From NCBI RefSeq assembly GCF_001447195.1, contig NZ_LFRI01000174.1:29428-93427 (forward strand): a stretch of DNA of 64,000 bases, written 5' to 3'. The DNA is from Aquabacterium parvum (lineage in GTDB: Bacteria; Pseudomonadota; Gammaproteobacteria; Burkholderiales; Burkholderiaceae_C). A model generated the notes under the pieces. It made no database searches, was not told where the DNA came from, and saw only the letters and a list, made by a program, of their open reading frames with translations. Below are positions 1 to 11,120 of this stretch, piece after piece. The position numbers and the translations under genes were made by a program. Every line of letters starts with the position of its first letter. Positions within the stretch are counted from its first letter, which is position 1.

Positions 1-2
1 TG

Positions 3-635
3 CTGGCCGCCGAGCACGCCAAGGTGATGAAGCGGGCCCTGGACACCAACGGCCAGTTGCGATCGGCCCTGTCGGGCGCACCGGCCTTGAACACGGTCTT
101 CGACGCCGACAGCCTGTCGCGCCAGTTGGCCATGGTCGCCAGGTTGATGTCGGTGCGCGCCACGCTGGGCATGAAGCGCCAGGTGTTCTTCGTGCAGCTC
201 GGCGGTTTCGACCTGCACGACAACTTCGCGGCGCGCCACCCGGTGTTGCTGGGGCAGGTGGCGCAGGGCCTGAGCCGCTTTCAGCAGGCGATCGACGAGA
301 TGGGCCTGGCGCAGCAAGTCACCACCTTCACCGCCAGCGACTTCGGGCGCACGCTCAGCAGCAACGGCGATGGCTCCGACCACGGCTGGGGCTCGCACCA
401 CTTCGTGATGGGCGGCGCGGTGCAAGGCCAGCGACTGTTCGGCACCTTGCCCGATGCCGGCCTGGGTGGCAGCCAGGACGTGGGGCAAGGGCGCCTGCTG
501 CCCACGATGGCGGTCCAGCAACTGGCCGCTGCCCTGGGTCGCTGGATGGGCGTGAGCCCCTCGGACCTGGGCCTGGTGGCGCCGGGCCACTCTGTCTTCG
601 ACGCGACAGTGCTGTCCGGCCTGATGAAGACCTGA
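3..635 (+). CDS. DUF1501 family protein, C-terminal part (5' end outside window)
   Basis: The frame is open from the first bases of the window, so this is the 3' part of a longer gene; the Met at position 24 is internal. The visible 210 residues match the C-terminal half of DUF1501 proteins, a sulfatase-like family often carrying a Tat signal and paired with a DUF1800 gene. Recognisable family stretches are the FFVQLGGFDLHDN segment, the TFTASDFGRTLSSNGDGSDHGWGSHHF segment (shown here only as DFGRTLSSNGDGSDHGWG) and MGGAVQGQRLFGTLP. The function of the family is not firmly known; secreted or periplasmic location is inferred from family members. The upstream partner cannot be checked here. Confidence 0.85.
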   Translation: MAAEHAKVMKRALDTNGQLRSALSGAPALNTVFDADSLSRQLAMVARLMSVRATLGMKRQVFFVQLGGFDLHDNFAARHPVLLGQVAQGLSRFQQAIDEMGLAQQVTTFTASDFGRTLSSNGDGSDHGWGSHHFVMGGAVQGQRLFGTLPDAGLGGSQDVGQGRLLPTMAVQQLAAALGRWMGVSPSDLGLVAPGHSVFDATVLSGLMKT

Positions 636-692
636 TGCGGCCCGAGGGGCGCTTGCACTAGGATGTCGCCCTGTCTGAACAGGAGCCCCCAG

Positions 693-1187
693 ATGTCCGC
701 CCGCCCCAACCAACTCTCCCGCACCGTGGCCAAGCTGCAGGGCCTGCCCCTGATCGGCCAGTGGGCCACCAGCTTTGCGCTGGGCCGCGTGGTGCCTTAC
801 GTGGGCACCTCGGGGCTGAAGTACGAGGTCATCAGCAGCCAGCGCGTGGTCGTGCGCATCCGCAACCAGCGCAAGGTGCAGAACCACATCAAGGGCGTGC
901 ACGCCGCCGCCATGGCCCTGCTGGCCGAGACCGCGACGGGCTTTTGCGTGGGCATGAACCTGCCCGACGACAAGCTGCCCCTGATCAAGACGATGAAGAT
1001 CGACTACGTGCGCCGCTCGCAAGGCGACATGGTGGCCGAGGCCAGCCTGCGACCCGAGCAGATCCAGCAGATCCTCAGCCAGGACAAGGGCGAGGTGGTC
1101 GTGCCGGTGGTGATCAAGGACGAGTCCGGCGAGCAGCCCATCCAGGCCGAGATGACCTGGGCTTGGGTGCCCAAAAAACGGGGTTGA
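693..1187 (+). CDS. DUF4442 hotdog-fold thioesterase-like protein
   Basis: A 164-residue cytoplasmic protein of the DUF4442 family, which has the hotdog fold of acyl-CoA thioesterases. The pattern NQRKVQNHIKGVHAAAMA followed by LLAETATGF and a later IDYVRRSQGDMVAEA is typical: the first part forms the helix that packs in the hotdog, the last a beta strand. I chose the ATG at 693 because AGGAG lies 8 bp upstream; a Met 10 codons earlier has no such site. It probably hydrolyses or binds acyl-CoA esters, but substrate is unknown. It runs towards the histidine kinase gene, whose stop is about 70 bp away. Confidence 0.8.
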   Translation: MSARPNQLSRTVAKLQGLPLIGQWATSFALGRVVPYVGTSGLKYEVISSQRVVVRIRNQRKVQNHIKGVHAAAMALLAETATGFCVGMNLPDDKLPLIKTMKIDYVRRSQGDMVAEASLRPEQIQQILSQDKGEVVVPVVIKDESGEQPIQAEMTWAWVPKKRG

Positions 1188-1256
1188 TGCCACGGCGCTG
1201 ACCCAAGGTGGGGCGCTGGGAGTGCGGTGGCCGGGCGCGGCCGCGTGGCTTCGCGT

Positions 1257-3803
<2,547 letters not shown>

Positions 3804-3859
3804 CCGTGCTCCTTGCCCAATGGCTTGTGGCGCAATTATCCGGTCAGCTGGGGACGAGC

Positions 3860-3893
3860 AACCCCGGGATCAGCCGGGTGTTCGCCCGGGGTT
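3860..3893 (-). terminator. GC-rich inverted repeat, possible end of bioB transcript
   Basis: Nine-base arms AACCCCGGG and CCCGGGGTT pair perfectly around a 16-base loop, 10 bp past the bioB stop. There is no U tract, so it may only be a hairpin that stabilises the mRNA end or weakly stops transcription before the downstream kinase gene. Confidence 0.35.
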
Positions 3894-3903
3894 CGTCGGG
3901 GTT

Positions 3904-5001
3904 TCAGCCAGCTTGAACGCGCGCGGTCAGGGCCTTGCCGCTCTTGAGCCCCAATTTCTTCATCAGCGCCTGGTCCGCGTCGAACTCGGGGTTGCCGGTG
4001 GTCAGCAGTTTGTCACCATAAAAGATGGAGTTGGCGCCAGCCAGGAAGCACATGGCCTGCACGGCTTCGCTCATGGCCTGGCGGCCGGCCGACAGGCGCA
4101 CGCGGGCCGTCGGCATGGTGATGCGCGCCACGGCGATGGTGCGCACGAACTCCAGCGGGTCCAGCGGCGGTGTGTCGGCCAGCGGCGTGCCGGGCACGCG
4201 CACCAGGTCGTTGATGGGCACGGACTCGGGGTAGGTGGGCAGGTTGGCGAGCTGGGCGATCAGGCCGGCGCGGCCTTCGCGCGTCTCGCCCATGCCGACG
4301 ATGCCGCCGCTGCAGACCTTCAGGTTGGCCTTGCGCACGTGTTCGAGCGTGTGCAGGCGGTCTTCCAGGTCACGGGTGGTGATGATGTCGCCGTACAGCT
4401 CGGGCGCGGTGTCGAGGTTGTGGTTGTAATAGTCGAGGCCGGCGTCCTTGAGCGACTGGGCCTGGGTGTCGGTCAGCATGCCCAGGGTGCAGCAGGCCTC
4501 CAGGCCTTCGTCCTTGATCACACCGATGAGCTCGGCCACCTTCTCGATGTCGCGGTCCTTCGGCGCGCGCCAGGCGGCGCCCATGCAGAAGCGGCTGGCG
4601 CCGGCGTCGCGCGCGGCGATCACGGCCTCGCGCACTTCAGCTGGCGACATCAGCTTGCTGGCTTCGACGCCCGTGTCGTAGGACTGGGACTGCGGGCAGT
4701 AGCCGCAGTCTTCGGGACAGCCGCCCGTCTTGACCGACAGCAGCGTGGCGTGTTCGATCTCGTTGGCGTCCCAGTGCTGGCGGTGCACCTGCTGGGCCTG
4801 CCACAGCAGGTCGTTGAAGGGCAGGTTGAAGAGGTCGAGCACCTTCGAGCGGGGCCAGCGGCCGTTGTCGAAGTTCGGGTCGGTGCAGTCACCGCCGCAG
4901 CCGTGGGCGTTCAGCACGGGCTTCTTGGGCACGAGCTGGATGGGGCGTTCGGCGGTGGCCGGGGCGCTGGTCGGCTGGGCGGAGGTGGAGCAGGAGGTCA
5001 T
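3904..5001 (-). CDS. bioB: Biotin synthase
   Basis: Radical-SAM enzyme that inserts sulfur into dethiobiotin, the last step of biotin synthesis, in the cytoplasm. The CPEDCGYC motif (CxxxCxxC) binds the [4Fe-4S] cluster that cleaves S-adenosylmethionine; [14 protein letters not shown] and the later RLSAGRQAM with the conserved Arg that ligates the [2Fe-2S] cluster are also present. An open frame extends 175 codons upstream but this extension overlaps the divergent AtaL-like gene and looks non-coding; the Met giving [10 protein letters not shown] (365 residues) fits the usual length of about 320-350 with a short N-terminal tail. There are no other bio genes nearby, so it is a lone bioB. Confidence 0.95.
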   Translation of the reverse strand: MTSCSTSAQPTSAPATAERPIQLVPKKPVLNAHGCGGDCTDPNFDNGRWPRSKVLDLFNLPFNDLLWQAQQVHRQHWDANEIEHATLLSVKTGGCPEDCGYCPQSQSYDTGVEASKLMSPAEVREAVIAARDAGASRFCMGAAWRAPKDRDIEKVAELIGVIKDEGLEACCTLGMLTDTQAQSLKDAGLDYYNHNLDTAPELYGDIITTRDLEDRLHTLEHVRKANLKVCSGGIVGMGETREGRAGLIAQLANLPTYPESVPINDLVRVPGTPLADTPPLDPLEFVRTIAVARITMPTARVRLSAGRQAMSEAVQAMCFLAGANSIFYGDKLLTTGNPEFDADQALMKKLGLKSGKALTARVQAG

Positions 5002-5112
5002 GGAATTCGATCTCACCGGGTGAAAGGCGGCGGCAGACGTCACAGAGCCGCAGTGTAGTCCGGATGACGCGCACGTCAGTCTACGGGGAGATCCCGGGGT
5101 TAAGCTCTGCCC

Positions 5113-5583
5113 ATGCGATTCGAACACCTCATCGAGATCAACGCGCCCCAGGTCGGTTTGCCCATGATGGCGCCCACGTTCACACGCGAGCAGCTCTGGC
5201 GCGGGTTGATGCAGCGCGTGCAGTCTCCCCAGCGCTTCCCGATGGGGCCTGACCGCTGCGAGTGGCAGGAAACCGAGCCGGGCGTGTTCCGGCGCACCGT
5301 GCATTTCGGCGCCCACGTGATGCACGACGAAGTGCGCACGGAGACCGGGCAAAAGATGGTTTTCACCCCCGAGGCCCACGGTGACACGGCGCCCATCCGG
5401 CTGACCATGGCCATCGAAGAGCCGCGCGCCGGCCAGATGGTGCTGCGCTTCGTTTACGAGGCCTTGTCCCCCCAAACGGACGAGGAGGCCTACTACAACG
5501 ACTACCGCCACAATGCATGGCTGCACAACGACCGCGACATGGTGCGAACTTTGCGCCAGTGGCTGTCGGAAGAAGGGCTTTGA
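5113..5583 (+). CDS. AtaL-like protein (DUF1857, SRPBCC superfamily)
   Basis: A 156-residue protein of the DUF1857/AtaL-like family, with the SRPBCC (START-like) hydrophobic ligand-binding fold. It begins [12 protein letters not shown], keeps the typical LTREQLW-like segment (here [11 protein letters not shown]) and ends with the family's long C-terminal helix (about residues 125-156, [18 protein letters not shown]). No enzymatic motif is visible, and the role in this family is unknown. It is divergent from bioB with a gap of about 110 bp, which must hold both promoters. Confidence 0.8.
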   Translation: MRFEHLIEINAPQVGLPMMAPTFTREQLWRGLMQRVQSPQRFPMGPDRCEWQETEPGVFRRTVHFGAHVMHDEVRTETGQKMVFTPEAHGDTAPIRLTMAIEEPRAGQMVLRFVYEALSPQTDEEAYYNDYRHNAWLHNDRDMVRTLRQWLSEEGL

Positions 5584-5708
5584 GCCGACCTCGCCTGCCG
5601 GCGTGACTCGCAGCCCTTCAGCCCGGCTTCAGCCTGGCGGGGCACGATGCCCCATCGAGCTTGCCGGCGTGCCGTTGCGGCGTCCCATGGCAGGCCAGGG
5701 GAGGCTGC

Positions 5709-6248
5709 ATGGCAACACGACACGGAACGAGGGTGGGCGAAGGTGGCGCGGTCACACGCTTGCTGCACGCAACGCTGGCGATCGCCTTCCTGGGCGCCTG
5801 GCTGAGCGCTGAGTGGGAAGGGCTGAGGACTTGGCACATCGCCTGCGGACATGCTTTGGCGGGGGCCTTGCTTGCGCGCATCGCGTGGTCGCTGGCGCGG
5901 CCTCGGGCATCGCTCTTGCGTTGGTGGCACGCGTTCCGGCGCGCAGCACGGCGTCTGCGTTCCGGTCACGACGGTGTTTTGCGTGCGCCCACCTGGTCCA
6001 TTGCGGGCTCGGCCCTGGTGGTTTGCGGCATCGTGCTGCTGGTGCCGGGGTGCTTCGTGACGGGCTGGGCGCTGGGGCGGCTGGTCGACGTGGCGCAGGA
6101 GCCTGTGGCGCTGCACCGCTGGCTGGGCACGACCCTCATGGTGGTGGTGGCGACGCACGTGGCCCTGGTCGCCGTGCTGGGTGTGCTGCGCGGGCCCCGC
6201 ATGGCCCGCGACGTGTTGCCCGGTGGGCCGAGGTCAGGCCAGGGTTGA
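5709..6248 (+). CDS. Cytochrome b561-type membrane protein
   Basis: A 179-residue integral membrane protein with four predicted helices (about residues 15-35, 42-60, 95-120, 135-160). His residues in RLLHATLAIAF, WHIACGHALAG and the late MVVVATHVALV segment are placed as haem b ligands of cytochrome b561 or Ni/Fe-hydrogenase b-type subunits. Such proteins pass electrons across the inner membrane, often from or to small c-type cytochromes. The start at 5709 is preceded by AGGGGAGG. The last 15 bp overlap the 3' end of the convergent kinase gene. The electron partner is not encoded nearby. Confidence 0.75.
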   Translation: MATRHGTRVGEGGAVTRLLHATLAIAFLGAWLSAEWEGLRTWHIACGHALAGALLARIAWSLARPRASLLRWWHAFRRAARRLRSGHDGVLRAPTWSIAGSALVVCGIVLLVPGCFVTGWALGRLVDVAQEPVALHRWLGTTLMVVVATHVALVAVLGVLRGPRMARDVLPGGPRSGQG

Positions 6249-8108
6249 CGCCGCCACGACCGGGTCCGACGGGTGCTCGGCCGCTTGACGAGGCGCGTGC
6301 TTGCGCAGCTGGATGGTGAAGCACGAACCCACCCCTGGCAGACCCTGCGCGGTGATGTCTCCGCCCATGCGCGTCATCAACTGCCTGGCGATGTACAGGC
6401 CCAGCCCGCTGCCTTCGATGTCTTTCGTGAAGCGGCCCACGCGGTTGAAGGGCTGAAACAGGTGGGGGATGTCTTCGCTGCTCAGGCCATGGCCGGTGTC
6501 GGCCACCTCGATGAACAGGTGGTCGGCGTCCTCGGTGGCGCGAACCTGGATGGCCCCACCCGGGCGGTTGTATTTGCAGGCGTTGCTCAGCAGGTTGATG
6601 AAGACCTGTTGCAGGCGTTGGGGGTCGGCCCAGGCCTGCAGCGCCTGGGCCGGTAGTTCGTCTCGCAGGCTCAGGTGCTGGCGCTCGCGCATCGACTCGA
6701 CGGTGGGCAGGCAAGCCTTCAGCAGCGGCGAGACATCGACCTCTTGCGGGTGCAGTGGCACCTGGCCGGATTCGATCTTGCTGAGGTCGAGCACCTCGTC
6801 GACCAGCCCGAGCAGTTGCTGGCCCGACTGCAGGATCCAGCCCACCTGCTGATGCTGGGTGGGCGACAAGGGCTTGTCGCCATGGTCCATGTCCAGCAGC
6901 TGGGCGAAGCCCAGGATGGCGTTGAGCGGGGTGCGCAGCTCATGGCTCAGGCGCGACAGGAAGCTGCGCTGTGCCGCGGCAGTGCGCTGGGCCGTGTCAC
7001 GCTGGATGGTGATTTGCGCCTGCATCTGCTCGACGGTGACGTCGCGCACGATGCCCAGGATGTGTGCGCCTTGTCGCTCGTCGCGGTCCATGCGGCCGGC
7101 CACTTCGATGCTGCGCACATCGCCATCAGGTGAGGTGATCCGGTAGCGCACGAGGCGAAAGACACCTTGGGCGATGGCCTGGTCCATTTGTGCCCGTGCA
7201 TCATCCTGGTCGTCCGGGTGAATGTGCGTGCGGATTTCTTCCCGGGTGAGGATGATCGCTTCGTTGCCCCAGCCCAGCAACTGAGCGGCCTTGGCGTCGA
7301 GGTGATACCGCTGCGATCCGATGTCCAGGTCGAAGCGGCCCAGGCCTGCGAATGCCACGGCCATGTCCCAGCGCTGCTGCTCGCGTCGCAGCTGCAGGCC
7401 CTGGCTGAGCTGGCGGGCGTGCACGCGGCGGTAAGTCAGCACGTAGGTCACCGAGATCAGCAGCACGGCGCCGAACACCAGGAACTGAAGCAGCCACTCG
7501 GTGGCGTGTGCCGCCTTGGTCAGGTGGGCCAGGAAGGTGCGTTCTTCGGTGAGCAACTGTCGGTCCACGCGCGCGATTTCACCTGACAAGGCCTGACCGG
7601 CAGGGCCATCTCGCTGCTCGATCGTCAGGCGCTTGCTGCGCTCGGCCAGTCGCCGCAACTCGGCAATCAGGTTGTCGCCCTGCGTCCAGGCGCGCAGCGA
7701 GGGCTGGAACAGCCAGGTGTCGCTGAACAGGTGATAGAGCACCATCATCGCGGTGATGTCGCCCTCGTCCAGGCCGCCAGCGGTGAAGCCTTGGCGGGCC
7801 ACCTGCCACCGCACCGGCCGGGTGTTGAGCGCTTCTCGGGCTCGCTGGTCACCGGCCTGGACGGCCAGCGCAGATTCAAAGCCCTGCAGGTAAGCCGGGT
7901 CGCCGGTGGCGACGTGCGCCTGCAACTGCGCGACAGCGGTGGTGTGGGCTTTGGACCAGAGGCTCTCGCCCTGGACGTAGGCGCGGATGGCGCCCAGCAA
8001 GTACATGCTGGAGATGGCCAACATCCCGATCAGCATGAACGCCCCAACCGGCACGACCTGCCACAGCAGCGGCGTCCTCTGGGTGGGGTGACTCGTGTTC
8101 GGGGTCAT
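6234..8108 (-). CDS. Membrane sensor histidine kinase (non-hybrid)
   Basis: A 624-residue kinase. TM1 lies near residues 14-38, followed by a periplasmic stretch of about 170 residues rich in helices, which resembles CHASE3-type sensors, then TM2 (about 205-230, FLVFGAVLLISVTYVL). A PAS domain (about 255-370) precedes the H box LSRLSHELRTPLN with phospho-His near residue 388. ATPase boxes NLLSNACKYN, DTGHGLS and EGSGLGLYIARQL are intact. No receiver domain follows. The frame is open 60 codons further upstream but that part would overlap thiDE by about 100 bp; I prefer the Met at 8108, though it lacks a clear Shine-Dalgarno. No response regulator is adjacent. Confidence 0.9.
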   Translation of the reverse strand: MTPNTSHPTQRTPLLWQVVPVGAFMLIGMLAISSMYLLGAIRAYVQGESLWSKAHTTAVAQLQAHVATGDPAYLQGFESALAVQAGDQRAREALNTRPVRWQVARQGFTAGGLDEGDITAMMVLYHLFSDTWLFQPSLRAWTQGDNLIAELRRLAERSKRLTIEQRDGPAGQALSGEIARVDRQLLTEERTFLAHLTKAAHATEWLLQFLVFGAVLLISVTYVLTYRRVHARQLSQGLQLRREQQRWDMAVAFAGLGRFDLDIGSQRYHLDAKAAQLLGWGNEAIILTREEIRTHIHPDDQDDARAQMDQAIAQGVFRLVRYRITSPDGDVRSIEVAGRMDRDERQGAHILGIVRDVTVEQMQAQITIQRDTAQRTAAAQRSFLSRLSHELRTPLNAILGFAQLLDMDHGDKPLSPTQHQQVGWILQSGQQLLGLVDEVLDLSKIESGQVPLHPQEVDVSPLLKACLPTVESMRERQHLSLRDELPAQALQAWADPQRLQQVFINLLSNACKYNRPGGAIQVRATEDADHLFIEVADTGHGLSSEDIPHLFQPFNRVGRFTKDIEGSGLGLYIARQLMTRMGGDITAQGLPGVGSCFTIQLRKHAPRQAAEHPSDPVVAASTLA

Positions 8109-8190
8109 CGCGGGAGCGTGCGCTTTCCGCGCCTGTCCGTCATCCGGGAAAACCGGATGTCGCGTGATGTGCCGCACGTGCGGGGCGTGA

Positions 8191-10023
8191 TCAGGCAGGA
8201 AGGCAGGGGTGTGGCAAGGGCGTGGCCGAACGCACCGTCGGCTGGCGCGCGGCCTGGCGCAGGCTGGACAGCCTGGCTGGCAGCTCACCCGATGGCGTGT
8301 GCAGGGCCCGCACCACGCATAAGGCCGCGGGCCCGCAGGCCGCGAAGCGCCTCAGGTCGTCGGCGCCCAGCAGGCCGCCAATGGCCACGACCGGCACGTC
8401 CGATTGGGCCACCCACCAGCGCAGGTTTTGCTCGCCTTGGGGCAGCCATGGCATGTCCTTGGTGGTGGTCGCCTGCACCGGGCCACAGGCCACGTAGCTG
8501 GGGCCACAGCCGAGCGCACGGGCCAGCTCCCAGGGGCAGTGCGAGCTCAAGCCCAGCAGGGTGTCGTGGCGGCGTTCGCGCAGCGCTGCGCGGTCGTCTG
8601 CCGAGAGGGCCAGCAGGTCTTCCTGGCCCAGGTGGATGCCCAGTTGAAAGCGAGGGTGGCAGCGAGCCGAGTCCTGGGTGAGCTCGTCGTTGCCGAGCTC
8701 GTTGCCCGGTGCGGGGCGGGGGACGGCCAGGGCCAGTCGCCAGTGGTCGTTGACGAAGAGCGTGGCACCGTGGCGGGCGGCAGCTTGCAGGCTGGTCGCC
8801 AGCGCGGCGTCGGCGCCTTGCTGCGGCTTGTGGCGCAGCTGGACGCAACGCAAGCCAGCTTCTACCGACGCCGACAGCGATGGGCCATCGGGCAAGATGC
8901 CGTAGAGGCGATCGGCCGGTGGGTGAAAGGCTTCGAAGCGGGCGTTGCCGATGAGGCTGACGATGCCGTTGTGAGCCGTGGGTGCCGTGGGTGCCGTGGC
9001 TTTGGTCGTCGGGCGCTGGCTCGGCATCAGGCGCCAAGGCAGCTCGCGACCCAGCCCGAGCCAGGGCAGGGGGGCGCCACCCTGGGAAGTCCCGGCCAGC
9101 GCTCCTGCGGCGGCGACCACCGGGCCTCGCCCGCTGCCAGCGGGGTGGGCGTGCATCAGGGCGTGGTGAACGACCATGCGGCCGAGCACGCAGGCGTCGG
9201 CGCTGCCGTGGCCCCAAGCCAGGCAGGCGCCGATGGCGCTGGCCAGGGTGCAGCCGGTGCCGTGGTGGTGCGGGGTGTCCACGCGTGGTGCGCACAACCA
9301 GCCTTGGGCCTGCGGGCTTTGCAGCCAGTCGAGGCTGAATCGGGTTTCGAGGTTGGACCCGGCCGCGTGATCCGCTGGGTGGCCTGCCTCGGCGGCGTCA
9401 CCGCCTGTGACCAGGACGCAGCGTGGCCCGAGGGCCTGCAGGGCCACGGCGATGTCGGGGATCGCGTCCATCGCTTCGCCAGGTGGCGTGGTGCGGGCCT
9501 CGTGGACGTGTGGTCCAAGCAGCGCCAGGGCCTCAGGGCGGTTGGGCGTGAGCACGGTGGCCCGGGGCAGCAGCCACTGGCGGTAGGCCTGGACGATGGC
9601 GGCATCGGTGAAGGCGGCGCCACCCGCGCTGGCGCGCAGCACCGGGTCGACCACCAAGGCGAGGTGCTGGTGTGGGTCGGTGTTGGCGGGGGCGTCGGCG
9701 CGCAGGCGGTCCACCCATCGGGCCACGGTTTCGATGGCGGCCACGCTGCCGAGCAGGCCGGTCTTGATGGCGCGCGGTCGGAGGTCTTGCGCCAGGGCTT
9801 GCAGTTGCGCTTCGAGTTGGGCCGCGTACACCGGGAAGATGGCTTCGACGCCTTGCGAGTGCTGCGCGGTCAGGCAGGCGGCGACGGGGCACAGGTGCAC
9901 GCCCAAGGCGTCGGCCGCACGCTGGTCGGCGCTCAGGCCGGCGCCACCGGCGGTGTCCAGTCCGGCAATGGACCAGACGATGGGGGGCGGGTTCGTGGCA
10001 GCTTGGGCGAGGGTGGTCATCAC
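8191..10023 (-). CDS. thiDE: Bifunctional HMP-P kinase / thiamine-phosphate synthase (ThiD-ThiE fusion)
   Basis: A 610-residue two-domain enzyme. Residues about 15-310 are ThiD: WSIAGLDTAGGAGLSAD at the start and the DTPHHHGTGCTLASAI anion hole near residue 250; it phosphorylates hydroxymethylpyrimidine to the diphosphate. Residues about 355-590 are ThiE: YGILPD, CVQLRHK, LFVNDHWRLAL, GIHLGQEDL, YVACGPVQATTTK and VVAIGGL; it joins HMP-PP to the thiazole phosphate to give thiamin phosphate. A Pro/Ala/Thr-rich linker (about 320-350) separates them. It is the last gene of the thi operon, 7 bp after thiG, so pyrimidine and thiazole branches meet in one polypeptide. Confidence 0.93.
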   Translation of the reverse strand: MMTTLAQAATNPPPIVWSIAGLDTAGGAGLSADQRAADALGVHLCPVAACLTAQHSQGVEAIFPVYAAQLEAQLQALAQDLRPRAIKTGLLGSVAAIETVARWVDRLRADAPANTDPHQHLALVVDPVLRASAGGAAFTDAAIVQAYRQWLLPRATVLTPNRPEALALLGPHVHEARTTPPGEAMDAIPDIAVALQALGPRCVLVTGGDAAEAGHPADHAAGSNLETRFSLDWLQSPQAQGWLCAPRVDTPHHHGTGCTLASAIGACLAWGHGSADACVLGRMVVHHALMHAHPAGSGRGPVVAAAGALAGTSQGGAPLPWLGLGRELPWRLMPSQRPTTKATAPTAPTAHNGIVSLIGNARFEAFHPPADRLYGILPDGPSLSASVEAGLRCVQLRHKPQQGADAALATSLQAAARHGATLFVNDHWRLALAVPRPAPGNELGNDELTQDSARCHPRFQLGIHLGQEDLLALSADDRAALRERRHDTLLGLSSHCPWELARALGCGPSYVACGPVQATTTKDMPWLPQGEQNLRWWVAQSDVPVVAIGGLLGADDLRRFAACGPAALCVVRALHTPSGELPARLSSLRQAARQPTVRSATPLPHPCLPA

Positions 10024-10030
10024 GGTGGGA

Positions 10031-10879
10031 TCAAAGCAGCACGAAGGGTTGGCCGCCCACGGGGGTGGTGGCGATGGCGACGTCGTTGGTGGGCATCAGG
10101 CCGGCACGCCAGCCCTGACGTCCGCCTTGCACGGCGTCGCGGAAGGCGCGCGCCATGCGCACCGGGTCGCGCGATTGGGAGACCGCCGAGTTCAGCAGCA
10201 CGGCGTCGAAGCCCAGCTCCATCGCGGCAGCGGCATGCGATGGTGCGCCCAGGCCGGCATCGACGATGAGCGTGATGTCAGGCAGGCGGGCGCGCAGGGT
10301 GCGCAAGGCCCAGGGGTTGAGCAGGCCCAGCCCGGAGCCGATGGGTGCTGCCCAGGGCATGAGGATGCGGCAACCTGCGTCCACCAGCCTTTGGGCGCTG
10401 ACGAGGTCATCGGTGCAGTACGGCAGCACCTCGAAGCCGTCTTTGACCAGCTGGCGAGCGGCTTCGAGCAACTCGAAGGGATCGGGCTGCAGGGTTTGCT
10501 CGTCGCCCACCACTTCGAGTTTGAGCCAGTGTGTGCCGAGCAGCTCGCGGGCCATGTGGGCCAGGGTGATGGCTTCGCGCGCGCTGCGGCAGCCTGCGGT
10601 GTTCGGCAGCAAGTGCGCGCCCTGCGCCCGGGCGGTGTTCCGGATGATCTGCACGAAGCCGTTGTCCTGGCCTGTGGTGCCCAGCGTGCGCTTGAGTCCC
10701 AGCGTGAGCACCTGGCTGCCCGAGGCTTCGATGGCGGCGCGCAGGACCTCGGGCGAGGGGTAGCCGGCGGTGCCCAGCAGGAAGCGGCTGCCCAGCTCGG
10801 TGTGGCCGATTTGCCAGGTGTCGGTGGGCGTGGTGGCCGCGGCTGTGGTGGGTGCTTGGGTCGAACTCGGCGAGGTCAT
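10031..10879 (-). CDS. thiG: Thiazole synthase
   Basis: A 282-residue TIM-barrel enzyme that makes the thiazole phosphate from 1-deoxy-xylulose 5-phosphate, dehydroglycine and ThiS thiocarboxylate. The catalytic Lys is in WLKLEVVGD; the phosphate-binding regions MPWAAPIGSGLGL and DAGLGAPSHAA plus AVLLNSAVSQS are typical. The N-terminal 25 residues are Thr/Ala-rich and extra compared with most ThiG. It lies 4 bp downstream of thiS, its sulfur-carrier partner, and 7 bp upstream of thiDE. The presence of thiO rather than thiH in the operon means glycine oxidation supplies the dehydroglycine. Confidence 0.95.
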   Translation of the reverse strand: MTSPSSTQAPTTAAATTPTDTWQIGHTELGSRFLLGTAGYPSPEVLRAAIEASGSQVLTLGLKRTLGTTGQDNGFVQIIRNTARAQGAHLLPNTAGCRSAREAITLAHMARELLGTHWLKLEVVGDEQTLQPDPFELLEAARQLVKDGFEVLPYCTDDLVSAQRLVDAGCRILMPWAAPIGSGLGLLNPWALRTLRARLPDITLIVDAGLGAPSHAAAAMELGFDAVLLNSAVSQSRDPVRMARAFRDAVQGGRQGWRAGLMPTNDVAIATTPVGGQPFVLL

Positions 10880-10883
10880 GGGT

Positions 10884-11111
10884 TCAGCCTCCGGTGATGG
10901 GCGAGAAGCACAGCACGGTGTCGCCGTCGTGCAAGGCGTGATCGGCGCGGGCAGTCCGGGCCACGAACTCGCCGTTGACGGCGGTGGCGATGGCGCTGGC
11001 TTCGCGCGAGCTGCCCTGCATCAGCAGATCAACTGCGTCGGCGAGCGTGCTGCCCACAGGCAGGCTCAGCGGGCCGCGATCGGTGTGGATGGTGAGTGTG
11101 GCGGGGCTCAT
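10884..11111 (-). CDS. thiS: Sulfur carrier protein ThiS
   Basis: A 75-residue ubiquitin-like protein ending in the required Gly-Gly (FSPITGG). The C-terminal Gly is adenylylated by ThiF or MoeB and converted to a thiocarboxylate that gives sulfur to ThiG. The VNGEFVARTARADHALHDGD segment (shown here as VNGEFVARTARADHALHD) is the family core; about ten extra residues at the N-terminus (MSPATLTIHTDRGP) are normal variation. No thiF is in the window, so activation must be done by a MoeB/ThiF encoded elsewhere. Confidence 0.92.
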   Translation of the reverse strand: MSPATLTIHTDRGPLSLPVGSTLADAVDLLMQGSSREASAIATAVNGEFVARTARADHALHDGDTVLCFSPITGG

Positions 11112-11120
11112 CGGTGGGTC

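Noticed and set aside
5002..5526. N-terminal extension of bioB
   Set aside because: It would overlap the divergent AtaL-like gene completely and resembles no biotin synthase; the Met at 5001 gives normal length.
5502..6158. Minus-strand frame rich in Arg and His opposite the cytochrome gene
   Set aside because: Composition is that of an antisense shadow and the opposite strand codes for a membrane protein with placed His ligands.
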